Below, piece after piece: positions 16,516 through 25,510 of a DNA stretch of 64,000 nucleotides. Made by a program: the position numbers and the translations under genes. This stretch comes from Metabacillus idriensis (GTDB taxonomy: Bacteria > Bacillota > Bacilli > Bacillales > Bacillaceae): contig NZ_WKKF01000001.1 of NCBI RefSeq assembly GCF_009674765.1, positions 1,612,001-1,676,000 of the forward strand. Direction: 5' to 3'. Numbering within the stretch: the stretch's first letter is position 1; each line of letters begins with the position of its first letter. Under the pieces are notes generated by a model. That model was not told the origin of the DNA and ran no database searches. It saw only the letters and a list, made by a program, of their open reading frames with translations.

Positions 16516-17276
16516 ATGTTCCCCTTTCCCTCCTCGTTTTCATACCATTCGCTAATGTTCATCTTTAAATGGGTGCGGATGGATTGCTGCAGTTCTGTAA
16601 GAGTTTGATGTGAATCAGGGAATTCTTTTTGCTGAAGCGAGTTTGTGACAGATGTCAAATTAGCGAAAATCAATTCTAATTCCTCTCCGCTGCCTTTTTT
16701 AAAATGACTTGAAATCGTTGAAGGGGATTTGCTGAGCATGCCGGAAATTTTTCTTTGCTGACGGAAAATCTCATATAATGAAAACACCACTCTCTGAATG
16801 TCTGTTTGTTCATTCATTATTTTTTGCCGTAAAATTAAGAGCGAATTGATTAACACTTGAATTTCATAGTGGTTCTCATTCAGATGGAATCTGAACTGTG
16901 ATCTGTCTGCTCCCTCTTTTTTCAAAGATTCATTGGCTTCTCTTGCAAGCTTTATCATCGGATGAATCCACGTTTCTATATCAATCTCTTTTAGTTCTCT
17001 ATTGATGTCCCCAAAAGAAACTCCGAAATATGGAGGATTGCCCCGCAGCTTCCAAATAACACTGATGAAATGGGCAATAGCATAGGCAGTGGAATATCCA
17101 TTTGCGATCAAAATCATTTCATCTCCCCTGCGATGCTTCACAATCACTTCTTCATTTGTCCAAGTCTTAATCCATTTTACCATTTTTTCTAAATAGGCTG
17201 ATAATTCTTCACCCATTCCTTCTGCTGAAGAATTTTGGATGTCCATGATGAAGATTGAGGCTGGGTGCTTAGGCAT
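16512..17276 (-). CDS. SatD-like protein with nucleotidyl-cyclase-like and HTH regions
   Basis: 254 residues of the SatD family, named from the streptococcal sat operon. The first 90 residues (FIMDIQNSS with D12, then RRGDEMILIANG with GDE at 51-53, then YFGVSFGD) have the order of a class III nucleotide-cyclase core, including both acidic metal positions. Residues about 163-195 (LYEIFRQQRKISGML, then SKSPSTISSHFKKG) look like a helix-turn-helix. The gene is preceded by two copies of a TTCGATTATA operator-like sequence and is coupled to a DUF3307 membrane protein. Cyclase activity is not established; a degenerate, sensory cyclase fold is equally possible. Confidence 0.75.
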   Translation of the reverse strand: MPKHPASIFIMDIQNSSAEGMGEELSAYLEKMVKWIKTWTNEEVIVKHRRGDEMILIANGYSTAYAIAHFISVIWKLRGNPPYFGVSFGDINRELKEIDIETWIHPMIKLAREANESLKKEGADRSQFRFHLNENHYEIQVLINSLLILRQKIMNEQTDIQRVVFSLYEIFRQQRKISGMLSKSPSTISSHFKKGSGEELELIFANLTSVTNSLQQKEFPDSHQTLTELQQSIRTHLKMNISEWYENEEGKGNI

Positions 17277-17307
17277 TCGATGTTCCTCCTAACACAAGTA
17301 TCATACG

Positions 17308-17355
17308 TTCGATTATATAATCGAATATATCAGATGTTCGATTATATCGTCAAAC
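17308..17355. promoter_or_regulatory. Tandem palindromic operators upstream of the SatD-like gene
   Basis: TTCGATTATATAATCGAA (17308-17325) is a perfect 18-base palindrome. The same half-site TTCGATTATAT recurs at 17338-17348. Both lie directly before the SatD-like gene, so autoregulation through its HTH region is likely. Confidence 0.6.
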
Positions 17356-17440
17356 TTTGAAGTGTTATGATGATTTCATCGAATTCATATTTATTGTAAA
17401 TCTACTAATTCGATGTCACTGTTTTATTTAAGACAAAAAA

Positions 17441-17467
17441 ATAACAATCATTGAAGATTGTTATTTT
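17441..17467 (-). terminator. Hairpin terminator after the MaoC gene
   Basis: Stem ATAACAATC / GATTGTTAT with A7 on one side and T5 on the other, so it can act in both directions. It follows the last gene of the acyl-CoA cluster. Confidence 0.75.
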
Positions 17468-17473
17468 TATTCT

Positions 17474-17872
17474 TTATAACTTTCTAAACACAACATCCCC
17501 CTTAACAACCTCTCCTCCATCCTGATTCACAGCCCTTACATGGAACTTTGCAGATGTGTCATTCATCTCATAAAGATCTGCCTGCAGTGTAATCACATCA
17601 CCCAGGAACACCATTCCTTTAAAACGGATGGAATAGTCTTCTATAAAGCCTTCTTCATAGAATGGAGAGAAGAGTTTAGACAGGCTGCCCATCGTCCACA
17701 TCCCATGTGCAATGATGCCCGGAAGGCCTGCTTTTTCTGCTTCTTCGTCGATGGTGTGAATCGGATTGTAGTCGCCTGAAGCTCCGGAATATTTGATGAG
17801 ATCGAGCCTTGAGACAGGCGGAAGTGTAAGGTCCAATATGTGCTCACCAAGCCGAAAGTCAGCGATTGTCAT
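17474..17872 (-). CDS. MaoC-like enoyl-CoA hydratase
   Basis: 132 residues, a hot-dog fold. The hydratase-2 motif is complete: SGDYNPIHTIDEEAEKAG, then GIIAHGM, with catalytic D and H. Such enzymes add water to 2-enoyl-CoA. Its ATG overlaps the stop of the upstream MaoC-like gene (ATGA), so a heteromer of the two short proteins is likely, as in FAS1-type dehydratases. It lies at the end of an operon with acyl-CoA dehydrogenase. Confidence 0.86.
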   Translation of the reverse strand: MTIADFRLGEHILDLTLPPVSRLDLIKYSGASGDYNPIHTIDEEAEKAGLPGIIAHGMWTMGSLSKLFSPFYEEGFIEDYSIRFKGMVFLGDVITLQADLYEMNDTSAKFHVRAVNQDGGEVVKGDVVFRKL

Positions 17873-18318
17873 ACACTCATCACCTTTCTGACTGCTTCTG
17901 TAATAATCACGACTTGTTTCATTGTGAATAGAAGTTCTCCGTCTTTTGTTTCTCCCATTCTCTCAATCGTCAGCATGCCCATGCTTCCCCCGCTCCCTGT
18001 TCTCTCCCTGTAGTTCACGAGTTTAGAAGAGCAATAGACGGTATCCCCAACTAACAGAGGTTTTTCATAATGAAACGACTGTTCACCATGAATCAGGCCT
18101 TTAGACGGCAGCTTCAATCCCCCGATTGTGCCGTAGTTCAAGGTAACAGGAAATGTAGGCGGTGTCAGATTCCGCTCGTATCTTGAACGCAGCCCGGTTT
18201 CTTCGTCGATAAAAAGCGGATTTGGATCTCCTATGGCTTCAGCAAATTTCCTGACTGCTCCAAGCTCAATTGAATTCTTCACTTTTTCGGAAGCGCTCCC
18301 AATTAAGTGTTTAAACAT
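17869..18318 (-). CDS. MaoC-like dehydratase N-terminal-domain protein
   Basis: 149 residues. VRKFAEAIGDPNPLFIDEE and PPTFPVTLNY fit the FAS1-DH / MaoC N-terminal domain, which in this family lacks the catalytic Asp-His pair and partners a catalytic MaoC subunit. ATG 18318 follows AAGGAGG by nine bases; an upstream extension has no site. It lies between acyl-CoA dehydrogenase and a complete MaoC hydratase, so it is probably the non-catalytic partner of the latter. Confidence 0.82.
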   Translation of the reverse strand: MFKHLIGSASEKVKNSIELGAVRKFAEAIGDPNPLFIDEETGLRSRYERNLTPPTFPVTLNYGTIGGLKLPSKGLIHGEQSFHYEKPLLVGDTVYCSSKLVNYRERTGSGGSMGMLTIERMGETKDGELLFTMKQVVIITEAVRKVMSV

Positions 18319-18334
18319 GGATTCCGCCTCCTTT

Positions 18335-19510
18335 TTAGATGAATTGTCCAATCTTGACATTTCCTTTTAAAAGATTGCGGGACAGAATTAAGCGCTGAAT
18401 TTCATCTGTTCCGTCATAAATTCTCCAGAGGCGGGCCTCACGATACCAGCGTTCAATCGGGAGTTCTCTTGTATAGCCCATACCGCCATGTATTTGAAGC
18501 ACGCGGTCGACAACGCGATTCCCCATATTAGAGCCGTATAATTTAGCCATCGATGCCAAGTGACGGTTGTCTTCGCCTTGATCAAGCGTAAACGCAGCAT
18601 TCAGGACAAGCCATTTTGCAGCTTCAATTTCGGTTGCTGAATCTGCAATTTGCCATTGAATCGCTTGACGGTCAGCGATTGGTCTTCCGAATGTTTCCCG
18701 TTCTTTTGAATAATCGATGGCCATCTGCAGCAGGCGTTCTGCAGCTCCGACAGCTGTGGCCCCTACGATCCATCTGGCAAAGCCAATCCATTCGAGCCCT
18801 AGTTTATAGCCCCCGTGCAATTCTCCGAGTATGTTTTCTTCAGGCACGCGGACGCCATCGAAAAATAAGCTTGCCGGTCCCCACTCGCCCATTGTATGAA
18901 TATATTCTGAAGTCCAGCCCATATCGCGGTCAACGATGAAACATGTCACGCCGTCACGGCCTGTTGCCCGGTGTTTTTCTTTATCTGTTATGGCAATAAC
19001 CATTACGAAATCGGCTTCGTTTCCCCCTGTAATGAACGTTTTTTCACCGTTTAGCACCCATTCATTTCCGTCTTTTACGGCTGTCATCTGGATATTTCTT
19101 GTATCAGATCCTGCTGCCGGTTCTGTCATCGCAAAACACGATTTTTTGTCGCCATTAATTGTTGGAATTAAATACTTTTCTTTTTGTTCTTCATTCGCAT
19201 AATAGAGAATGTTGTCTGCAGAGCCGCCAAAGCGGAACGGAACGAATGTTTTAGAGACCTCCATCTGTACGATGGCAAGCATCATCTGACCAATGTCTGC
19301 ACCGCCGTATTCCTCCGGCGTATTAATGCCCCAGAAGCCGGACTGCTTCGCCTTTTGCTGAAGCTCGTGCATTTTTTCTTTTGATAGACTTGGCTTTCCT
19401 TCTAATTCATTTCTAAGAACGGTATTTTCAAGAGGCATTAATTCGTTTTCAACAAATTTACGAATTGTTTTTTGAACCATTCTCTGCTCATCTGTTAATC
19501 GCAAATGCAT
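18335..19510 (-). CDS. Acyl-CoA dehydrogenase
   Basis: 391 residues, FAD-dependent; introduces a 2,3-double bond into acyl-CoA. CFAMTEPAAGSDTRN is the first FAD/substrate signature and the C-terminal signature region reads WRIYDGTDEIQR. The catalytic base position of short/medium-chain enzymes (E in YEGT) is Asp here, as in ACAD10/11-type enzymes. ATG 19510 follows GGAG by eight bases. It leads an operon with two MaoC genes and has a TetR-type palindrome (19534-19551) in its promoter region. The substrate is not readable from sequence; isobutyryl- or propionyl-CoA fits the cluster. Confidence 0.88.
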   Translation of the reverse strand: MHLRLTDEQRMVQKTIRKFVENELMPLENTVLRNELEGKPSLSKEKMHELQQKAKQSGFWGINTPEEYGGADIGQMMLAIVQMEVSKTFVPFRFGGSADNILYYANEEQKEKYLIPTINGDKKSCFAMTEPAAGSDTRNIQMTAVKDGNEWVLNGEKTFITGGNEADFVMVIAITDKEKHRATGRDGVTCFIVDRDMGWTSEYIHTMGEWGPASLFFDGVRVPEENILGELHGGYKLGLEWIGFARWIVGATAVGAAERLLQMAIDYSKERETFGRPIADRQAIQWQIADSATEIEAAKWLVLNAAFTLDQGEDNRHLASMAKLYGSNMGNRVVDRVLQIHGGMGYTRELPIERWYREARLWRIYDGTDEIQRLILSRNLLKGNVKIGQFI

Positions 19511-19533
19511 AACATTCACTCCATCCTATTAAA

Positions 19534-19551
19534 ATACTAACCAGTTGGTAT
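19534..19551. promoter_or_regulatory. TetR-type operator before the acyl-CoA dehydrogenase
   Basis: ATACTAACCAGTTGGTAT is an imperfect palindrome with 7 of 9 pairs matching and an ACC/GGT core as in many TetR-family operators. It sits 24 bases before the start codon. The regulator is not identified. ACCAGTT also occurs at 32861-32867, near a tetR gene. Confidence 0.5.
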
Positions 19552-19603
19552 GTTACTAGTGTATTTTGAAATTTCAGAAAAAACAAGCTTTAATTTAGAA
19601 AAC

Positions 19604-20002
19604 TCACATGTTTTTATAGAGGTGTTTCTGCAATTCCAGTCTAATGGTGTCGGGGATGGGTTCTGATTTTTTTTGAGGCACATTGTAATTCACGTAAATA
19701 ACGGTGCCTTTAGCGCATAATTCCCCGTCCTGATGAATTTCTTCATAAAGCTCTAGACTTGAGTTTCCGATTCTTTTCACCCAGGAATACACTTCTACAT
19801 TTTTGCCGTAATAAATTTGACTGATAAAATCGACATTCATGTTTAAAATAATCATTTTCCAGTTTTTAAAAGACCGGTCAGGATTGAATAAAGCAAACAG
19901 CTGATTTCTTCCTGCTTCAAACCAGACTGGGACTGTTGTGTTGTTGATATGTCCGACGCCATCTGTTTCAGAAACACGCGGTTCAATTGTTGTATGGAAC
20001 AT
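19604..20002 (-). CDS. Acyl-CoA thioesterase, YbgC/4-hydroxybenzoyl-CoA thioesterase type
   Basis: 132 residues, hot-dog fold. SETDGVGHINN contains the catalytic D of the YbgC class. It hydrolyses acyl-CoA to free acid and CoA. AAGGAG nine bases before the ATG lies inside the 3' end of the upstream alcohol dehydrogenase gene, and the two genes overlap by 20 bases. In this cluster it could release a 3-hydroxyacid from its CoA ester for the dehydrogenase. That use is inferred. Confidence 0.83.
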   Translation of the reverse strand: MFHTTIEPRVSETDGVGHINNTTVPVWFEAGRNQLFALFNPDRSFKNWKMIILNMNVDFISQIYYGKNVEVYSWVKRIGNSSLELYEEIHQDGELCAKGTVIYVNYNVPQKKSEPIPDTIRLELQKHLYKNM

Positions 20003-21185
20003 GATTCAGCACTCCTTCTGCCTTTAACGTTCCATTCAGGGCTGCATGGTAGACTTGTTTGACATCTTGGAGCTGAAATGTCTTTGGACTTCTAGCTAGC
20101 AGCCTTGTTTGCTTGATGCCGCCCGCCGCTAATTTTTCAAGATCCTTTTCCGTAATGCCATAAGCTTGAAGGGTGTTTGGCAGCCCAACATCTTCCATCA
20201 AATTTCTAATCTCCAAAACGACTGACTGAGCAAGCTCGCGATCACTTTTCCCATTTCTTCGAATACCAAGCGCTGAAGCAAGAATCGTCATTTTATGTAA
20301 GCAGGACGGCCAAATATAGTCCAGGACATATGGCAGCAGCACGGCGTTTGATTCACCATGCGACACTTTAAACAACCCACCAAGCGGATAAGCCAAAGCA
20401 TGTACACCGGCTACTCCGGCATTAAAGAAACTGAGTCCGGCAAGCATACTTCCCCAAGACATGCTGCTGCGGGCTTCGCGGTCTCCGCCCTGCCAGACTG
20501 CTGTGCGGATACTTGAAGCGATTTTCTCCACCGCTTCTAAAGCAAGAGTGTCAGTGAGTACCGTAGCGTTAATAGATAAATAGGATTCAATGGCATGCGT
20601 GAGCGCATCAATCCCGCTCGCAGCCGTTACTCTTGGAGGTAGAGAATAGGTTAACTCCGGATCTATGATGACAGCATCTGCAAGCAAATAATCATGCGTG
20701 ATGACATCCTTTGTTTCTTCCAATGAAAAGACGGCGATATCTGTCATTTCTGCACCGGTGCCTGAAGTTGTGGGAATCATGATTTTAGGCAGTCCCTGCT
20801 CTGTCAGTTTTTTTGATCCGGATAAATTTAAATAATCTGCAATTGACCCCTCATTTTTTGCAAGAACCGCTGCTGCTTTAGCAATATCCAGACAGCTGCC
20901 TCCGCCAATTCCTATGACAAGGTCAGCTCCTGATTTCCTGAGTGCTTTGACTGCACCATCACCAATAAAAACTTGAGGTTCAGGCTGAATGTCTGTATAG
21001 CGTTCAAATTGAATTTGATTTTCGTCAAGCGTTTGTTCGATTGAAGAAAGAACTCCGAGCTTGATTAAAATCGGATCGGCAAAAAGAAAGATTTTAACAG
21101 CTTGATATTCTTTTATAAGGTGCAGCAAGTTTTTTACAGACCCTTCACCCGTTACGATTTTTTTTGGCGATCTAAATGTTTTCAC
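19983..21185 (-). CDS. Iron-containing alcohol dehydrogenase
   Basis: 400 residues of the Fe-ADH family. IGGGSCLDIAKA is the NAD-binding glycine motif; the metal ligands lie in GIDALTHAIESY and GVAGVHALAYPLGG. Translation starts at GTG 21185, eight bases after AAGGAGGG; a 61-codon upstream extension lies inside another gene and has no support. It overlaps the GNAT gene upstream by 14 bases and the thioesterase downstream by 20. Oxidation of a 3-hydroxyacid to its semialdehyde is a plausible role. Confidence 0.86.
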   Translation of the reverse strand: MKTFRSPKKIVTGEGSVKNLLHLIKEYQAVKIFLFADPILIKLGVLSSIEQTLDENQIQFERYTDIQPEPQVFIGDGAVKALRKSGADLVIGIGGGSCLDIAKAAAVLAKNEGSIADYLNLSGSKKLTEQGLPKIMIPTTSGTGAEMTDIAVFSLEETKDVITHDYLLADAVIIDPELTYSLPPRVTAASGIDALTHAIESYLSINATVLTDTLALEAVEKIASSIRTAVWQGGDREARSSMSWGSMLAGLSFFNAGVAGVHALAYPLGGLFKVSHGESNAVLLPYVLDYIWPSCLHKMTILASALGIRRNGKSDRELAQSVVLEIRNLMEDVGLPNTLQAYGITEKDLEKLAAGGIKQTRLLARSPKTFQLQDVKQVYHAALNGTLKAEGVLNHVPYNN

Positions 21186-21672
21186 AGTGCTCCCTCCTTT
21201 TTTTAGAACAAAAAGTTTGAATGACGCGGCCATTTTCCACTCGTTCAGAATAAATCCCAGATGCATAATCATCAATGACCTTTCTCCAAAAGCTTTGTGC
21301 CGGTCTATTCTTTTCAATCTGTACAACTTCCCACTTTCCGCTATGCATCCGGAAAACACTGTGAGCAATTTGTTTGCCGAGTCCCGATCGCCGGAATTTT
21401 TTCATGATGAAAAACTCTGCGACCGAAAAATAATCTTCAAATGCATCGTACCTTACCAGGACAAAACCGGCATTCTCTTCCTTTACTTTGATCAGATAGG
21501 GAAATCGCCCTTCTTCATTCCAGTAGTTTTCGAAATAAGGATAATCATCGAATCTTCCTTGATCATTGACACCAGCGTCGTTAAATTCAGTAAAGTCGTA
21601 AAAGTAATATTGCAGCAAGTTTTCAATAATGGCCTTTTCCGAATATCCAGCGGGCTTTAAACTGTATTCCAT
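21172..21672 (-). CDS. GNAT-family N-acetyltransferase
   Basis: 166 residues. Motif A is complete: FFIMKKFRRSGLGKQIAHSV with the acetyl-CoA-binding RRSGLG loop, and the C-terminal ENGRVIQTF strand follows. ATG 21672 has AAGGGTGG upstream; an ATG six codons earlier lacks one. The tight overlap with the alcohol dehydrogenase gene suggests co-translation, though a functional link is not obvious. The substrate is unknown. Confidence 0.82.
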   Translation of the reverse strand: MEYSLKPAGYSEKAIIENLLQYYFYDFTEFNDAGVNDQGRFDDYPYFENYWNEEGRFPYLIKVKEENAGFVLVRYDAFEDYFSVAEFFIMKKFRRSGLGKQIAHSVFRMHSGKWEVVQIEKNRPAQSFWRKVIDDYASGIYSERVENGRVIQTFCSKKRREHCENI

Positions 21673-21737
21673 TCTTTCCACCCTTTTCATTTGTTATAAA
21701 GGGTACTAATTCGCGAAAAAAATTCATGTTCCTCTTT

Positions 21738-23960
21738 TTATGAATAGGAGATCTGCGTGAGAAAATGCTTAACTGTTTTTTCCGAATTCAGTCTCGCTGC
21801 TACATAAGGGGGCTGCAATCTGGTTGCTCCCTCAAATGGCTGTCCAAGCCATAAAAGTTGATCATCAATGATAACAAATGGGAACGTCAGATTTTCTTGA
21901 ATCCACCTGCATGGAATCTCTGGCTTTTTTTCAGAAATGATTGTAAGGGAATGCTGGACCGTTTTCAGTACATCTGTCAAATCCTTTTGAAGACTGATCG
22001 ATTTTGGCAGGGAAAGAATGATCTTGTTCTTGGAAGAACGAATGTCTTTAAATAAAGGTTCTTGTTTTAGAGCATGCATCCATTTCAATTTTGGGTGATG
22101 GTGCTGAATCCATTGCCCTATTTGCTGATGACTGACAGTCTGATGATGTTTCTCCTGATGGTCCACAAGCTGTCTGAGCGCTTTGCTGCGGTAGACATTT
22201 TGACGGATAAAGTCTGAATTGCTGACATGGATGAACTTTCCTTTAGTCCTGGTAATGGCTACATTGATAAGCCTCACACTGTCCTTGCCGGTAGTCAGCA
22301 TTCCGGCACGGTTCTCGGGAAAGCTGTCAACACTGTCAAAAATCATCACATCCCGCTCGCTGCCCTGAAATTTATGCACGGTTGCCGCAAGAATATCGGT
22401 ATTCAGGAGTTCTTCTTCAAATAAATCTCCTAAAAGCTGCTGCATAAGAGATGCCTGTGCGCGGTAAGGTGTCACATATCCGATTGATTTCACTCCCGAT
22501 AGATAGGCTTCGTGAATGGATTGGAACGAAAGCAGCAGCTGCCACAAATTAAACTTGGAGTGGGATGTCCTCTCTTTCATGCAATGCTCGCCTGTATGAC
22601 TTGCATCAAGCAGGATGGATGCTCTGCCTGGAAAAGGTGCGTTTAAAACGAGCTGATTTCTGCTATTTTTGACACTTTCATGATCGCCTACCTGATTTTG
22701 ATAGACATATTGATTAGAAAATGCAGAGATTTCCGGATGCATTCTCCGCTGTTCTTTCAATAAAAGCATGTGCGGGTGCAATTCCTGTTTGATGTCAGCA
22801 GCGCCTGAGCGGATGAATATATCTTCTTTCAGCCATTTTTCAACAAGTTCGTGCCGGGAAGAGGCTATTGGCGGCAGCTGTTTAAAGTCTCCGCACAAAA
22901 TCACCCGTCTGCCAAGCGATGCTGCAAACGCAGCCTGAGGCACATAAGCCATGCTTGTTTCATCGACAATCACAACGTCAAATTCGTCTTCGTATATGGT
23001 TGAATCGCTTGCTGCTTTTGCAAGGGTTGTCCCTACAATAAATGCTTCTTTCACAAATTCAGATTCCTGCTTGCGTATTTTCTCAAAGACTCTGCTGATT
23101 TTGGTTTCTAGATCAAGCAGCTGATTGGAATCCCGCTTGCTGAATGAATCTGATAAATCCTTTTTAATAAGTTTTCGTTCATCGAGAAGCTGCTGTCTAT
23201 CCTTTGATAACACAGGATCTTTCTGTATGAGAAGTTCACTTGTAGTTAAAGGTACAGGAAAGGCTGTTTCGCCGCTCCCAGTCCCATATCTCAGTAGCTC
23301 ACCTTCTTTAAATTTCTGCTTTTTGTGAATAAAAATGGCGATTTCTTTCATTAATACATCCACAGCACTGTTGCTGTGAGACAGAATCAGCACACGTTTT
23401 CCTTTAAAATAATGATTGGCTGCTGTTCTTGCAAGCGTGTAGGTCTTCCCAGTGCCGGGCGGTCCCCAGACGAAAGTGACTGGATTATATTTGGACCTTA
23501 CATACAATTCATGGACTGAGCTTTTCCCATCTGCTGCAGGATGCTTCGGGGGCATCGAGGGATCCATCAGCTTTTTGATTCTGGCCCGCTTGATCTTGCT
23601 TTTTTTCATGTCATCGAGCCTTGCAATGAGTTCCTCAAGCAGTTCCCACGGATCGTGGAAAAGAAAGGCCTCATGGATGAGATCTCCAAACGATCTGTCA
23701 AATGAGAGAATGATGTTTTTCCCTTCTGAGGACAGGACTCTTCCATTGTGCTTCACGCCGTCCCATTCTAATTTGATGGAGGCTCCAACAGGGATTTTCA
23801 AAAAGCTGCTGCTTTCAAAATAGTAAGTGTAAGCATCCCCAGTTGATAATAGATGTCCATTTGCAACACGGTATTTCGTGCTCCCATATTTTTTTAAATA
23901 GCCGATTTCAATTTGAATGGCCTGCTGCCATTCTTTTAGATATGTCTTTGTTGTAGTCAT
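21738..23960 (-). CDS. SF1-family DNA/RNA helicase (Upf1/DNA2-like AAA domain)
   Basis: 740 residues. Motifs in order: Walker A GPPGTGKT (166-173), motif Ia ILSHSNSAVD, Walker B VIVDETSMAY, motif III LCGDFKQLPPI, motif IV LKEQRRMHPEIS, motif V ATVHKFQGSERDVMIF and motif VI NVAITRTKGKF. Residues 1-150 hold a beta-rich N-terminal domain, and about 600-740 form a C-terminal part resembling no motif I know. It would unwind or remodel nucleic acid using ATP. It stands between catabolic genes without an obvious link to them. Confidence 0.87.
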   Translation of the reverse strand: MTTTKTYLKEWQQAIQIEIGYLKKYGSTKYRVANGHLLSTGDAYTYYFESSSFLKIPVGASIKLEWDGVKHNGRVLSSEGKNIILSFDRSFGDLIHEAFLFHDPWELLEELIARLDDMKKSKIKRARIKKLMDPSMPPKHPAADGKSSVHELYVRSKYNPVTFVWGPPGTGKTYTLARTAANHYFKGKRVLILSHSNSAVDVLMKEIAIFIHKKQKFKEGELLRYGTGSGETAFPVPLTTSELLIQKDPVLSKDRQQLLDERKLIKKDLSDSFSKRDSNQLLDLETKISRVFEKIRKQESEFVKEAFIVGTTLAKAASDSTIYEDEFDVVIVDETSMAYVPQAAFAASLGRRVILCGDFKQLPPIASSRHELVEKWLKEDIFIRSGAADIKQELHPHMLLLKEQRRMHPEISAFSNQYVYQNQVGDHESVKNSRNQLVLNAPFPGRASILLDASHTGEHCMKERTSHSKFNLWQLLLSFQSIHEAYLSGVKSIGYVTPYRAQASLMQQLLGDLFEEELLNTDILAATVHKFQGSERDVMIFDSVDSFPENRAGMLTTGKDSVRLINVAITRTKGKFIHVSNSDFIRQNVYRSKALRQLVDHQEKHHQTVSHQQIGQWIQHHHPKLKWMHALKQEPLFKDIRSSKNKIILSLPKSISLQKDLTDVLKTVQHSLTIISEKKPEIPCRWIQENLTFPFVIIDDQLLWLGQPFEGATRLQPPYVAARLNSEKTVKHFLTQISYS

Positions 23961-23984
23961 GTTAATCTGCTCCGTTCAATGAAA

Positions 23985-24020
23985 GAGGCAAGCCCGTGTA
24001 ACCCTGAGCCTGCCTGTCTG
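23985..24020 (-). terminator. Possible weak terminator after mmsA
   Basis: GGCAGGC / GCTTGCC pairs imperfectly across a long loop, followed by CTTTC in the minus direction. The T run is poor. Confidence 0.3.
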
Positions 24021-24058
24021 AACTTTTAACTATACAATATTTTCACATTAACGTCATG

Positions 24059-25510
24059 TTAATTAAACCAACGCTGAGTCACCACTTTTTTCCTCGTATA
24101 AAATTCAACGCCGTCCTTGCCGTTTGCGTGAAGGTCCCCGTAAAAAGAATTTTTCCAGCCAGAGAATGGGAAGAAGGCCATCGGAGCCGGAACATTTACG
24201 TTGACTCCAAGCATGCCTGCTTCAATTTTTTCACGAAATTCACGGACTGCTTTTCCGCTTGCTGTATAAAGAACGGCTCCATTGGCAAAATCAGATTCAT
24301 TTGTCAGTTCAATTGCATCCTGCAGATTTTTCACACGGACAACACTTAAAACCGGTGCAAAAATCTCATCCTTCCAGATGGTCATTTCTTTTGTGACATT
24401 GTCAAAAATGGTAGCCCCAATATAATATCCTTTATCATGTTTCTTAGCATCGATTCTGCCGTCTTTAACAAGCTTTGCTTTTTCCTTTTCCCCAAGATCA
24501 ATATAATTCAGGACTTTGTCAAGATGAGAACTTCTGATTACTGGGCCCAGAAACACTCCCTCATCAAGGCCGTTGCCCATTGAGATGGCGTTAGCTGACT
24601 GTACGAGTTTTTCAACAAATTCATCGGCAATTTCATCAACCACAGCGACTACAGAACATGCCATGCATCTCTCGCCTGCACTGCCAAACGCAGCACCGAT
24701 TATTCCTGTGACCGCTTTTTCAATATCACAGTCAGACAGGACGATGGAATGATTTTTCGCACCGGCAAGGGCCTGTACTCTTTTACCGTGTGAAGCTGCT
24801 GTTTTGTAAATATATTCAGCAACAGGCTGAGACCCTACAAATGAAATGGCTTTGATGCCTTTATGTTCTAGCAGACCGTTCACAACATCGTGCGCTCCAT
24901 TGACGATATTGAGCACCCCTGCAGGCAGTCCTGCTTCTGAAAAGAGCTCTGCCAATCTGGAAGCTAAAACAGGCGTACGTTCTGATGGCTTTAGAACAAA
25001 CGTATTCCCGCACGCTATCGCTAGCGGAAACATCCAGCACGGCACCATCATCGGGAAGTTAAACGGAGTGATTCCGCCTATGACTCCAACAGGATAGCGG
25101 TACATAGCCGACTCAATGTCTGTCGCAATATCCGGCAGGACAGATCCCATCATCAAAGTTGGCGCCCCTGCAGCAAATTCTACACATTCAATTCCTCTTT
25201 GCACCTCACCGCGTGCTTCTTCTAAACTTTTGCCGTTTTCCGTTGTAATCAAGGAAGCGAGTTCCTCGGCGTGCTTGATGAGAAGCTGCTGATAGCTGAA
25301 AAGAATTCTTGCCCGTTTTGGCACAGGTGTTTTGCTCCAGGATTCAAATGCTTCTTTGGATGAAGTAACCGCTGCATCTACGTCTTCTTTTCCAGAAATC
25401 GCAACCTTCGCAAGAGTTTCTCCTGTTGCAGGGTTTGGCACTTCATCAAATTTGCCGGTTTTTGCGGGCACCCATTCTCCATTTAGATAATTTTCAATTG
25501 TTTTCATCAT
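24059..25510 (-). CDS. mmsA: CoA-acylating methylmalonate-semialdehyde dehydrogenase
   Basis: 483 residues, aldehyde dehydrogenase superfamily. [14 protein letters not shown] and the catalytic cysteine segment [11 protein letters not shown] are diagnostic of MmsA/IolA, which converts methylmalonate semialdehyde to propionyl-CoA, or malonate semialdehyde to acetyl-CoA. It overlaps the stop codon of the Fe-alcohol dehydrogenase gene (ATGA). The neighbouring dehydrogenases could supply the semialdehyde. No myo-inositol genes are near, so valine or propionate catabolism is favoured over inositol use. Confidence 0.92.
   Translation of the reverse strand: MMKTIENYLNGEWVPAKTGKFDEVPNPATGETLAKVAISGKEDVDAAVTSSKEAFESWSKTPVPKRARILFSYQQLLIKHAEELASLITTENGKSLEEARGEVQRGIECVEFAAGAPTLMMGSVLPDIATDIESAMYRYPVGVIGGITPFNFPMMVPCWMFPLAIACGNTFVLKPSERTPVLASRLAELFSEAGLPAGVLNIVNGAHDVVNGLLEHKGIKAISFVGSQPVAEYIYKTAASHGKRVQALAGAKNHSIVLSDCDIEKAVTGIIGAAFGSAGERCMACSVVAVVDEIADEFVEKLVQSANAISMGNGLDEGVFLGPVIRSSHLDKVLNYIDLGEKEKAKLVKDGRIDAKKHDKGYYIGATIFDNVTKEMTIWKDEIFAPVLSVVRVKNLQDAIELTNESDFANGAVLYTASGKAVREFREKIEAGMLGVNVNVPAPMAFFPFSGWKNSFYGDLHANGKDGVEFYTRKKVVTQRWFN

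Noticed and set aside
21186-21368. N-terminal extension of the Fe-alcohol dehydrogenase
   Set aside because: It overlaps the GNAT gene for its whole length, while a GTG with AAGGAGGG lies at the normal protein start.
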